DNA from: Fusarium oxysporum f. sp. lycopersici 4287
Lineage: Eukaryota; Ascomycota; Sordariomycetes; Hypocreales; Nectriaceae
Reading direction: 5' to 3'
DNA: 53,186 nucleotides
Assembly (NCBI RefSeq): GCF_000149955.1
Contig: NC_030992.1
Span: forward strand, 4,293,997 to 4,347,182
Numbering within the stretch: the first letter of the stretch is position 1; the number at the start of each line of letters is the position of its first letter. Both the position numbers and the translations under genes were made by a program. Under the pieces are notes generated by a model. The model searched no databases, was not told the DNA's origin, and saw only the letters and a list, made by a program, of their open reading frames with translations. Of this stretch, positions 1 to 9,853 are shown one piece after another.

Positions 1-1411
1 GAATTTCCAGGGCCGACTGGCTCCGCTTCCAAGGGAGATGTTGCACTTTTATGCTCCTCGTTTTCGTATTCGTCCCCTTCGCCCCCTCCAATGCCAGCCA
101 AGTACTTCAGCAGTGATGGTGACTTGGTCTGCCGCCTGCCTTTCTTGCGCATCCACTCAAACTGACGCTCACACCTCCGGCCTGGCGTCTCCTCCAGCTG
201 ATTTTTGGCCCGTTTCTCACAGATGCATTCGTGTGCTTCAACACCAGGCCTTGTTCACACTTGGGCACCCACCGCTCCACCAAGACGCAATCGGGTTCCG
301 CGTCGAAGTCGAAGTCAACATTGAACGTCCGCAATGTCTCAAGAGATAGATGCCTGCGAGCACAGCGTGTATCGATCGGCCGATCATTCTAGGCAACTGG
401 GCCGACTTCGTCGGAGGGATCAATGCGAAGCCGCTGTTACTCCTTGAATCTAATCGGGGCCTGCCCAACCTTCTTCGCGGACTACTCAAACTTGGCTTTG
501 GTCTCCTCTTGGATTCTTCTTCAGCTCCTCAGCAGCCCATTTTGCTGCGGCTTCAGCCTCCGCTGCTGCTTTGGCCGCTTTCCTATCTTCTTCGACCTTG
601 GCCTTAGCCTCGGCCGCTATCATGGCTTTGAGTTCTTCATCGAACTTCATTCGACCTGACTCGATTACAGGTTCACCAGAAGAGATAGGAGAGGCGGCTG
701 ATGGCCTGGGAGCTTCGCCGTCTGGCATCTCGCCAGCGGTGACGTCGCCTTCACCATCGTGTCCGACAGCCATAGAATGGGGGCCGCTTGATTACGATTG
801 TTTATCTGTCTCGCCTGTTTCTGGTTACTCATGAGGTTTGGAAGAAGCATCCCAACTGTTGTCATCGGTCGAGATAGCTCCCAGCTCAGATACTTCATCG
901 TTCTACTCATCACTTTCGACGTCATGCTCTAGTCCCTCATCTTCAATACTGGGAAGAGCGAATAGAGCCAACTATTCAAGATGCCGCCCAGTGTGCTTGG
1001 CGTATGACTTCAAGCCCGAAATAGCTTGTCTGCAAAGAGGGCATTCTTTAGTCACGTCACTTTAAACAGATACCTCGCCGCGAGCCACGACGGTGCTGAG
1101 ATGCTCGTCGCTCGCGTTTGGTAGGTAGTGATGGCGAACGGGATCCCCTAGTTCGACCGCAGACGGGAACATGCTTCCGCACCTGAATGGATAAGACCAT
1201 GTGCGCCAGTGATACTGGGAGATGTGAAGTTGCCACCGATGGCGTCGATCAAAGTCGGTGTTTGATTCAACACACCTTTCGAAGAGACAAGTATACGGCC
1301 GGAGGTCTCCAAAGACATGGGGCCTATTAGACGTGGTAGATATAAGCAGACTGGCGACAAAGTGGCACTTACTTCCATGCCCCTCGGGTACTGGCTGATA
1401 TCGTCCTGCAA
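1..1411 (-). pseudogene. C2H2 zinc finger / ubiquitin-like-type fungal protein, RIP-type remnant
   Basis: Reading the minus strand gives one long decayed reading frame. From about 1290 down comes a histidine-rich finger-like stretch, then a perfect C2H2 finger near 980-1040 (CPLC, 12 residues, HTGRH) followed by LE-stop-LALFALP, a signature I know from fungal C2H2 proteins. An acidic segment, a Lys/Ala/Glu coiled coil (560-640) and APIRFKE, the usual start of the ubiquitin-like part in this family, follow. In-frame stops lie at 1062-1064, 972-974, 903-905, 825-827 and 792-794; after a +1 shift near 515 two more lie at 482-484 and 437-439. All are TAA or TAG, never TGA, as C-to-T change at CpA would produce. 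Coding-like sequence continues in shifted frames (for example EWMRKKGRRQ near 125-160) to the window edge, so the locus is cut by the window. The family is recalled, not searched. Confidence 0.75.
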
Positions 1412-1645
1412 GGGGCAGAATTTAATAGAATATAAATAAATATACCAATCTGGATTAATGGATTAAATACACGTTATGTCTGACAATGTGTAAGTAAATA
1501 GTGAAGTGAACAATTGAGCTTGGTATATATTATAGAAGAAAGTCTATATCGAAGAAGCTACTTGTACCCTGAGAGTAGTTTAAGCCTAACATGGTTTGCA
1601 TTTCATCGGAATGTAGTAAAGGTCGTGCCTTGTCATGTCAGCGTG

Positions 1646-3881
1646 TTAAAGGAAAAGGTTTGAGTGGGACTTATCTTGTATATTGTCACTTCCATCAGTA
1701 TCCGACTGATGAATTTGAAAGTACCTCCTCCATGTCCACAAAGAATCGTACACCACGCTCATACTTAGCCTATTCCTGACTTGTTTTAACTGCAAATCTA
1801 TGAGCGTGACACCTCCGACAACTGCGGGATCGGGAAGGGCGCAAAAGAAGCCGATGATATCACCTAGACGAGCAGGTAGATCGTTATTCGCAACACTCAT
1901 CTGCCGAAGGCCTGTGATGGAAGACTCAAGAAGTTGTTTACCAGCCTTGGCATCTACGATGGGGTTGAAAAACCCATTGGTAAGAATTTTGAGCAGCACA
2001 AATGCAGCGTTGACATATGTCTGGTAGCAAAAGAAAGGGCAGTGATTGAAAAAGCCTTGAAGTCTTGCATTAAGCCGTTGGCCGAGGTCCACGAGATTGT
2101 AGGCTGTGGAGAAAAGTCCCACAATCCGGTCTTTGTAGCCCTCCATTGCAGAATGATCGAAAAGGTAGAATGCCTGAAGATGGAGTCTTGCAGCCAGGAG
2201 ATACCAAGCCTCGGTGTCTTGAGAGGACGATGAGAAAATGCGGATATTTGCAAAACGTAGAGATTTAGTACTCACCGCATGACCCAGAACATTCCTTCTC
2301 AAGCTCATCCAAATCCAAGTTCAGTAGATGATACATCATGGATCGTTCACGCGTCAGGGCGCCCTCGCCACCTGTCGGCATAGGTCTCGCCAACGATAAG
2401 GAGACACGAAGCCTGAACCGTTCTATTTGAAGGCGCAAATAAAAAGGTGACTCAGATGAAGAGGATTCAAACTGACTTGCCGATGGAGACTCGTACACCT
2501 GAGAAAATAGCGGTAGGCCGCAACCAATGCTCACACTACTCGAAACGATTGTAGGTCAGTAAAGGTTCAAGGGTTTATTGGATAGAAATTAGAAGATGCT
2601 TAGTGCCAAGACAAACCTGATGGCTACAATGTTACAGGCCTCCCAGGTCTGCACCCATTCGGAATACTCGGACGTATCAAGTTTCAATGGAACTTTGGCA
2701 AAGTCTTGAGCATCGAAGGCACAATGGAGACCCATCTGTGTACTCATTTGGAGCATGATACCCACAAGCATAAACGTAGGGTCTGACGTGCTGCTGCTTG
2801 TGGGAAATGGCCAAGTACACAAGAGACATAGCGCACGAATGGTCGAGATGGAGTGTGACATAGACCGCAGGGTTTTCCACAACAGGTCCGTCACATTTCT
2901 AGCCAGTCTGGGTAGGAGAGTTGGCTGCGATTTGTGCCGTCTTGCTGCCACGGCCATAATCACCCAGAACAGCAGGTCCGATCTTTCATAGTATTCGTGG
3001 GGGCTTTTCTTCTCGTCGATGAGAGGAAGGTAAGGATGGTTGTGCTTGATATACCTAAGCCGGAAGGAAATAGATTGGTAAGGTGCATCGAAGGGATTTG
3101 TGCTAAAGGGCTGGCCAGTAATTTACTAACTTACATATTGAATAATTCGTCAATCTCCTCTATTTGAAGAATTATATTACCAAGTGCTCGTGGCCGTGCT
3201 AACGGGAAAGGGGAGGCGTGATGCTGAGTTGGCGGTTCGATACCAGGACGAGTGGTGAGACATTGCAGATCCGCATCATTAGTTGTGGCATCTGGGAAAT
3301 CTATAGATACAGGTGTAGAATCGGGTCTCACTGGGGAGAAATTGAGGCCAGTATCGGTCTGGTTCAGGGTATTAAACACGACACCAGGTGTCCCAACGGG
3401 TGCTGGAACGGGCCAGTCGGTTCCGTTATGCTGGGATGAGGTTGATGTGTTGCTCTGGCTGGCTCGCAATTGCTCTCGTAAGCTCTGTATTTCACTTTCC
3501 AGGTCCGTTGGTTGCCTACGGATATGGTAAGAATGATCATTCGTCATAGTTTGCGCCATAACTTGACTTTGACGTTACCTTCGTTTTCTAGTTCGACGAA
3601 AGCCATCGTCAATTCTACAAGCAAGTCCGAGGCGTCTGCACCGGCTACAATAATCCGAAACCGTTAAAACTTGGGCAGAGGTAAGGTCACATCGAAGCTA
3701 TGTAAATAATCAGCAACAAGTAGTGTGTTAATAGAGTTGGAATGCGGGAGAGGGGCAGCACCTTTTGCTGTTTACAATCATTACACGCTTTTCGCCGACT
3801 GGACATCTTATCGGCCTGATCGGCACCGAAATCAGTTCGGCTAGATCCAGATTCATCATCTGTCCGTCTAGATGATTGCAT
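1646..3881 (-). CDS. Zn2Cys6 transcription factor (Leu3/War1-like architecture)
   Basis: Six exons splice to one frame of 646 residues: 3881-3762, 3697-3579, 3515-3135, 3102-2617, 2538-2276 and 2217-1646. The zinc cluster starts at residue 33 (CNDCKQQKLRC), is split by the first intron and completes as CSRCRRLGLAC; its central spacer of 13 residues is long. A heptad-like linker (LESEIQSLREQL) follows, then the middle homology region around LLFWVIMAVAARR and MGLHCAFD, the layout of Leu3/War1-type nuclear activators. It lies beside a lyase gene and an MFS gene. Its upstream region (4010-4033) carries a CGG-type palindrome sharing ATGTCCGAT with their divergent promoter, which suggests autoregulation and control of those two genes. 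The exact splice sites are my reading; the inducer is unknown. Confidence 0.85.
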
Positions 3882-4009
3882 CGGAGCGATAGTCTCCTCA
3901 GAGGAACCTAGTTAGTATTTAGAGGCCGACGGAGGATTGGCAAAATTAGGAGGCGCCTGGCAATAGGTCAATGATATAAATTACGTGAGGCGGAGTAGGA
4001 TGTAAAGGA

Positions 4010-4033
4010 GGACATTTCGGATGTCCGATGCGG
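4010..4033. promoter_or_regulatory. candidate operator upstream of the Zn2Cys6 regulator
   Basis: GGACAT-TTCGG-ATGTCC (4010-4026) is an inverted repeat with a 5-nt spacer, overlapping GTCCGATGCGG (4023-4033). It lies about 130-150 bp upstream of the regulator start at 3881. The 9-mer ATGTCCGAT (4021-4029) recurs at 5772-5780 in the lyase/transporter promoter. CGG/CCG half-sites are the usual targets of Zn2Cys6 proteins; binding is inferred. Confidence 0.5.
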
Positions 4034-4588
4034 TGGGGATGAAGTGATATTTAGCGCCTAACCCCAAGCCACTTATCGCTATGACGTGTTAAATTATGCC
4101 AAAACCCAGTAATCGTAAAAACACACACAACCCAATTTATAAAACTAAGAATAACATATATAATAAGCGAGTAAATCACTCCACCTTTACCTTAAAGGCA
4201 GGTTTTTAAAAGTATATAAAAAGCTTAATCTAAGCCTAAAATACCTAAAATTAAGAAATATATTGTTTAACTATATAATCTCTATAATATGTTTTTCTTC
4301 GAGCTTTTCCTTAATATAAGGTAAGGTTTTTTTTGCTATATAGCATATTAATCCACTTCTTTATCTAATCCACCTGCTTATCGTGTAGGTTACAGGCGTT
4401 TAATATTAATAATATAAGTAATTAACAAAGACAGATATGTCCCAAAATTTCACAATAAGAGCCAAAGCACTTTATATAAACTAGTATCCGAAAGGGTCTC
4501 TATTAGTGGAAAGCCATAGGGGAAAAAAATTTAAAATATTCTCATACTATTTCATAGCCTTAAGACTATTCAGAAAAGCTTTTAAGCT
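4034..4588. other. AT-rich intergenic island
   Basis: Strongly AT-rich from about 4080 to 4560, rich in TA steps, with no coding frame I can support. The composition fits RIP-mutated repeat debris, but no element can be recognised. It separates the 3' end of the lyase gene from the regulator promoter. Confidence 0.5.
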
Positions 4589-5591
4589 CTACACCTTGCT
4601 ATAGAGACTGCCACCTACAGCATTATCCAGAGCCGTCGCTTGCTCCAGTCCCACGATAGTAAAAAGCTTCTTAGGGGTAAACTTTTTATCTAATCCAGTC
4701 CTTCCCGTCTCTTTGATCTGAATGAATACATCCTTAATAGCCTGATAAGCAGGGCCGATGGATGCAAAAGGGAAAATGATTAGCTTGAACCCAAAATCCC
4801 TGGCTTCAACAGGTGTCCACGATGGAGTTGCTCCATGCTCGACCATGTTAAGCAGCATAGGCGTGGGGGCCATGATATTGCATACTTCCCGAGCCTCTTG
4901 CTCTGTAGTGATACCTTCGAGGAAGCCGACATCCGCGCCAGCCTTGACGGCAGCCTGGAGCCTGCGAATAGCCTCATCGAAGCCATGGGTCTGTAGAGCA
5001 TCGGTTCTGGCAATGATAACAATGTCAGAACCAAGGTCTCTGCGAGTTTTATAAGCAGCAGCGATGCGCTGTTCGAAGATGTTGATATCGACAACGGCCT
5101 TGCCGCCAAGGTGACCGCATCGCTTGGTCTGAATTTGATCCTCAATGTGGAGGCCAGCAACGCCGGAGCGGTGATATTGCGCAACGGTTCGGGCCACCAT
5201 ATTGGGGCCACCGTAGCCAGTGTCGGCATCAGCGATCAAAGGTACAGAATTGTCGAGGTTTGCGATCATTTCGGCGTGTTCGCGCATGTCGTTGAGGGAC
5301 GCGAAGCCAAGATCGGGCTGGCCAAGCTTGGATGCGACAGTGCCAGCTCCGGTCTGTATTGCCATATTAGCGTTAATGAAAATTACTTGAGAGGTTAAGA
5401 GCCTGTCTTACCATGTAGAGGCACTCAAATCCCACCTCAAGTGCAATGCGTGCACTGAAACCTTCGTAAACACCCGGTGCGATCAGAATCTCGTTGGATT
5501 CCAGCCTCTGACGAAGTTTGGTAGCGCTGGAGATAGATGAGGCATTGTGCCCATTGCTGTGACCGTTGGTGCTCCCGTTAGTGTGAGACAT
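4589..5591 (-). CDS. isocitrate lyase / PEP mutase superfamily lyase
   Basis: Two exons (5591-5412, 5353-4589) give 314 residues, usual for the short PEP-mutase-type members and much shorter than true isocitrate lyase. After a low-complexity Ser/Asn/His N-terminus come TGAGT (61-65), DADTGYGGP (102-110, metal-binding region), the family signature KRCGH (137-141) and a TIM-barrel pattern through VIIARTDALQ and LLNMVEHG. Relatives cleave or form C-C or C-P bonds in 2-methylmalate-, dimethylmalate-, methylisocitrate- or oxaloacetate-like acids; the substrate here cannot be told. The protein has no obvious signal peptide. It is transcribed away from an MFS carboxylate-type transporter across a shared promoter with a palindromic CGG element, suggesting co-regulated uptake and cleavage of an organic acid. 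Confidence 0.9.
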
Positions 5592-5750
5592 GTTGATAGA
5601 TGTTGGTTTCTGTGATTTCCTGTTTCTAGATCGACTTGTATTGTATAGCTGTTTTTTTGTTGTGATTTTTTATTCTATCGTTGAACAGGCTCCTGCAATT
5701 AAATAAGTTATGAAATGAACCTTTCGTTAAATTATCACAATAGTAGCATT

Positions 5751-5840
5751 CCGAACCGGCGTAATACCCACATGTCCGATCGGACTTCTGCAAGTCCGAT
5801 CGGTCAATCTTCCACCACCCATTTTCTGCAGTCCGACCGG
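5751..5840. promoter_or_regulatory. palindromic CGG operator cluster in a divergent promoter
   Basis: The 538-bp region between lyase and transporter contains a perfect inverted repeat, CCGATCGGACTT (5776-5787), 4-nt loop, AAGTCCGATCGG (5792-5803). Viewed as direct sites, GTCCGATCGG occurs at 5774-5783 and 5794-5803, exactly 20 bp apart (about two helical turns), with GTCCGACCGG at 5831-5840 and a weaker CCGAACCGG at 5751-5759. The block CTGCA(A)GTCCGA is also repeated directly (5788 and 5826). The arrangement suits a dimeric Zn2Cys6 protein, most simply the one encoded at 1646-3881. Confidence 0.65.
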
Positions 5841-6129
5841 CGTCCATCGCTCATTGTCAGACTACCAATCCCCGCACTCTTTCTAATCCTGCATTAGACT
5901 GCCCCAGATCGAATAATCTGGGGCCCCGCACGCTTGTGCCCATGCCGATGCGGGATTGGGAAAGAGCGGAGGTGAGAATCGCCTGTAACGTTGATAGGTA
6001 TATGAACCAAGCATCCCTGAATCCAAGAGATCATCTTACCTACATCAGTGCGATAATCTCTTCAGCAAGTTCATCAAAATCATCCACTTTGTTCCATCAC
6101 AGACAATTCAATCCATCGTCGTTATTAAC

Positions 6130-7902
6130 ATGTCGCTGAAGAAGACTACCTCTTCTGTTCCCCAAGACAATCATCTTTCTGTTCATGACAAGATGCAGGA
6201 TGAGGAGTACCATCTTAAGGGTGCTCCGTCAGAGATAGGCGTTGTCGATCATGAAACTCCTGAATGGAAGCAGAGCGAGAAAAGGCTTGTTCGCAAGCTT
6301 GATATGACACTTATGCCCATAGTTTGGATTCTTTATATGTTCAACTATCTCGACAGGAACAATATCGCGTCAGTGTCCATCTCCCCTGCGCCCCCTTTCC
6401 TGGTTCCTCAACTGGACAAGGACTAATCTTGTTCCGCGCATAGGCAGGCACGACTTGACGACTTCGAAGCAGACCTCGGTCTCGTCAACAATGAATTCAA
6501 TATCGCAGTATCTATCCTCAACGTTGGCTACATGCTCGCGCAGCTTCCTTCCAACATGATCCTTACAAGAGTTCGCCCTAGTATATATCTGCCTTGCTGT
6601 GTCATCGTATGGTCTTGTGTCTCCGCTGCCACTGCTGGGGTGACCAGCTTTTCCGGTCTAATCGCCGTACGATTTGTTCTTGGTATTGTCGAAGCACCAT
6701 TCTTTCCAGGTGTAAGTCACTTATCCGATTTGGGTCCCAGCATCAAGCTCTAAAGTCCAGCACTGACATTCGGATGCGATGACAGGCTTTCTTCATGCTT
6801 TCTTCCTGGTACACTCGCAAGGAGCTCGCCCTTCGCACTGCCGTCCTCTATTCAGGTCTTGTCATAGCTACGGCCTTCTCCGGCCTTGTTGCAGCAGGCA
6901 TATTCGCGGGTCTATCAAATACCGCCGGTCTTCATGGCTGGCAGTGGCTCTTTATCCTGGAGGGTGCCGGTAGCGTTGTTGCCGCCATTTTAGCCTTCAT
7001 CCTGCTTCCGGACTTTCCTGAGTCCACAACTGGGAGTCAAAAATGGCTCTTGACAGAACAAGAGCGCCAGGTAGCTATCCAAAGGATTGGGCTGGATCGC
7101 GTGTCTCTGCCCGAAACTGACCGGTCTGTCTGGCACGGCCTTCGTCTTGCTGTTAAAGATGTTCGGACTTGGATTTTTGTAGGTTTCCAAGCCCCGCCTT
7201 GAATAGAAAGAACCGGTTGACCAATCCTTCACAGGTTGTCATCTTGTGCGCCAATCACACCGCATATGGGTTCAACAACTTCTTCCCCACGTCAGTACCA
7301 ACACTTTTTTTCCGCCATCAAAAACAGTATGGTCCGGTCTCTAACCTTTTATCTCCATTAGTATCGTTCGTTCCATGAATCTCGGGAACCGTACCATCAC
7401 ACTAGTCCTTACAGCTCCTCCATATCTGTTCGGTGCCGCTGTTTCCTTCTTGGTGGCTTATTCAAGTGACCGTTTCAACGAGCGCGGATACCATATCAGC
7501 GTTCCCATGGTCTTCGCCATCATAGGTTTCATCCTTTCAGTGGCAACCCTCAACAATTCCGCTAGATATGCTGCATCATTCTTCTACTGCGCTGGTGCTT
7601 TTGCTGCCAACGCCGCAGTTTATTCGTGGGCAGCCTCTTCGTTGAACCAAACGCCTGAAAAAAGAGCATGCTCGACTGCTATCGTGAACTTGCTCTCGCA
7701 ACTAGGCAACATTTGGAGCCCTTACTTCTTCCCTGCATCACAAGGGCCACGCTACGTCATGGCTATGCTGCTTATGATGGCTTTCTCCGCACTCAGTATT
7801 TTTGCATCACTATTGATGAAGTTCCTGCTTAAGAAGGATAACAGAAGGCTGCTGACTGAAGCAGAGCAGTCTGGTAGGACTGTTAAGCTTTATACTACCT
7901 AA
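6130..7902 (+). CDS. MFS transporter, anion:cation symporter (Dal5/allantoate permease-like)
   Basis: Five exons with GT-AG introns at about 6368-6444, 6711-6785, 7180-7234 and 7291-7361 give roughly 500 residues with a cytoplasmic, acidic N-terminus and about 12 hydrophobic segments. RKLDMTLMPIVWILYMFNYLDRN at the first segment (given here only as RKLDMTLMP...YLDRN), FNIAVSILNVGYMLAQ, RFVLGIVEAPFFPG and GWQWLFILEG are hallmarks of the fungal ACS/Dal5-type family, plasma-membrane importers of carboxylates, vitamins and ureides. The C-terminal half (NLGNRTITL to the stop at 7900-7902) looks intact. The start at 6130 has a long leader after the operator cluster. Substrate is unknown; the neighbouring lyase suggests an organic acid. 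Confidence 0.88.
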
Positions 7903-8836
7903 GTCTGGTATTTTCAATATCGATAATTTATATATCTCTAAGACATTAAGTAAATAGAGCTTAATATATGTAAACACTAGACTTCTATGATGATTGCAGA
8001 CGCACTATTGCGATTAAAGCCCACTAAGATAATCTAGATTAAAAGATGTTAGAAATTAATAAGTTAATTAAGCTTTTGTTAAAGCTTGTTAAATATATCT
8101 TTTATATAGAATTTATTTTCTTAATTTAATAACTAAAGTTATAAGAACATTTTCTTGATATTAATTAAGACTTAAATAATATTAAGATAAATATATATAG
8201 GTTAACTATAAATAGGAAGAGGCTGAACCCGACAGATCCGGCTGATGGACAAGGTAGATGCCTCAGGCACCTTTAACAGACAATTCAGTTCCGTTCCCAA
8301 AGAGGCTAATATTTGGACAGTTAAGTCCCGTTCCTAGAAAGGCATAGCAGAATTCTCCGCTCATCTCGATTGACCGCAGGAAGGAGAGATTTGCTAACTA
8401 TAGTGATGCTTTACTTTTAATTTGTAATAAATTTGGCGGCGCTTTTATTGCCCGGCTTTTCGTTGGTTGGTGGAGCAATTTACCTCAAACTCTATTCGTT
8501 CGGCCCGACCGGGCGGTCCCTTGCAAATCATTGTAAGATCTGATGATCCTCCTTTAAGTCTTGTCTAAATTACGAGTTTCAGGTGGCATTCCTATGTCAT
8601 AAGACGCGTAACGAGTCCTGCTCCACTTATTTGTGACTGTGGTTCCATTTTGAGTCCGGGGCAGGTATTTCCATTACTGGAAGTCTAACTTTCTGTTATA
8701 CAACAACCAGGAATAATATAAAAGACATGAATCTAAGTATCTAACTATCAATTAGTCTACAAAAAACACCCCGATTAATCAACTATACAACACATTTCAA
8801 CTAAACCATCTCCTTGATACCAAAGTCTTTACGAAG
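7903..8836. other. AT-rich intergenic stretch and mannanase promoter
   Basis: 7903-8220 is AT-rich without coding potential and resembles RIP-altered debris. From about 8220 to 8640 base composition returns to normal but no frame is convincing. 8700-8836 is the likely leader of the secreted glycosidase gene; its C/A-rich stretch before the ATG is typical of fungal 5' leaders. Confidence 0.4.
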
Positions 8837-9521
8837 ATGCAGCTCAGCAGCCTCCTTACTGTTATTTCCCTCGTCTCTGCTTCACTCGCAGCTACCGGTG
8901 ACCGTGGCAGTTACACTGTTTCTGGCCTTGGTGCCCGCAAGAAGGCTATTTTGAACGCTGGAGGCAACACTCTTGACTTGGCTATTGCCATGCTCGAGGA
9001 TGAACACATGTCAACCGACTACAAGTATGGTGAGTAAACCCAGCTGCAAAGTTGTATCTACCGACTGGTGTACTAAAATTCAAATTTCCATAGGCGACGG
9101 CAAGACTCTCGATGCGGCCAACTTTGGCTTGTTCAAGGTTAACTGGGGAATGCTTCGTGTCTGCGCCAAGCGAGCTGGATTTGTAGGACAGTCCGAAAGT
9201 CAGTGGGAGAACGGTGCTAAGCTCAAGTAAGTGGTGTTGGAATAGGCATGCGTCACGTTTACTGGCTAACCGGCGGCTCAATTCACTCACAGCTCTGATA
9301 TCTACGCTGATGTTGCCTCCCGTTGGGATTGCCAGGAATACTACGGTTACGATAAGTGGTTTGCCGGTCACCGTAACGGCGCTACTGGCTTATCGAACCC
9401 CAATACGGAGGATATTCGATTCTACCGTGAGTCTGTCGAGTGGATCCAGGCGCAAATCGATTCGAAGTCTACTTACAAGACTGATGACACTCGCTTTTGG
9501 GTTGATGTTAACCCTATCTAA
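8837..9521 (+). CDS. secreted GH134-type endo-beta-1,4-mannanase
   Basis: Three exons (8837-9029, 9094-9226, 9293-9521) join in frame to 184 residues. Residues 1-18 form a signal peptide (hydrophobic core, ending SLAA). The mature protein has MLEDEHM and, 12 residues after Glu54, Asp66 in GDGKT; in characterised GH134 mannanases the general acid Glu and general base Asp are likewise 12 apart in a lysozyme-like fold. ANFGLFKVNW, WFAGHRNG and the compact length also fit my recollection of the family. GH134 enzymes act outside the cell by inverting hydrolysis of beta-mannan. No partner gene is obvious next to it. The family call rests on motif memory; a lysozyme-fold protein of another activity is the main alternative. 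Confidence 0.78.
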
Positions 9522-9853
9522 GTCAACATGTCGGTATGTGCTAAGGTCAGGGTGCCAAAATAGGACTTATATCTAAATACTACCTTGTAGGTGTACTTTA
9601 GTGTGTGGTCTTACTGTTGGCAATGTTTAGTATGTGGCACAAGCTATCCATCGTGTAGTTAAGGGGAGAAGAGGACAGAGTTAGACAAGGACTTTCCCAC
9701 TGTAGTAGGAACAGGAATAGCTCTTATAGTACAAAAACTAGGGTTAAATCGCCCGACGGCGCGGGTAGCCAAATTGATTACAATTAGATAGATAACAGCC
9801 TCAGATATATAGGGCTTATCTCTTTCTTATTTTCTTCACTTTAATTTATTCTA
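9522..9853. other. intergenic, convergent 3' ends
   Basis: The 3' flanks of the mannanase gene and of the P450 remnant meet here. I see no coding frame and no repeat; the last 70 bases are AT-rich as expected for 3' ends. Confidence 0.4.

Noticed and set aside
8982..9371. 129-codon minus-strand ORF over the mannanase gene
   Set aside because: Antisense shadow crossing exons and introns of a well-supported gene.
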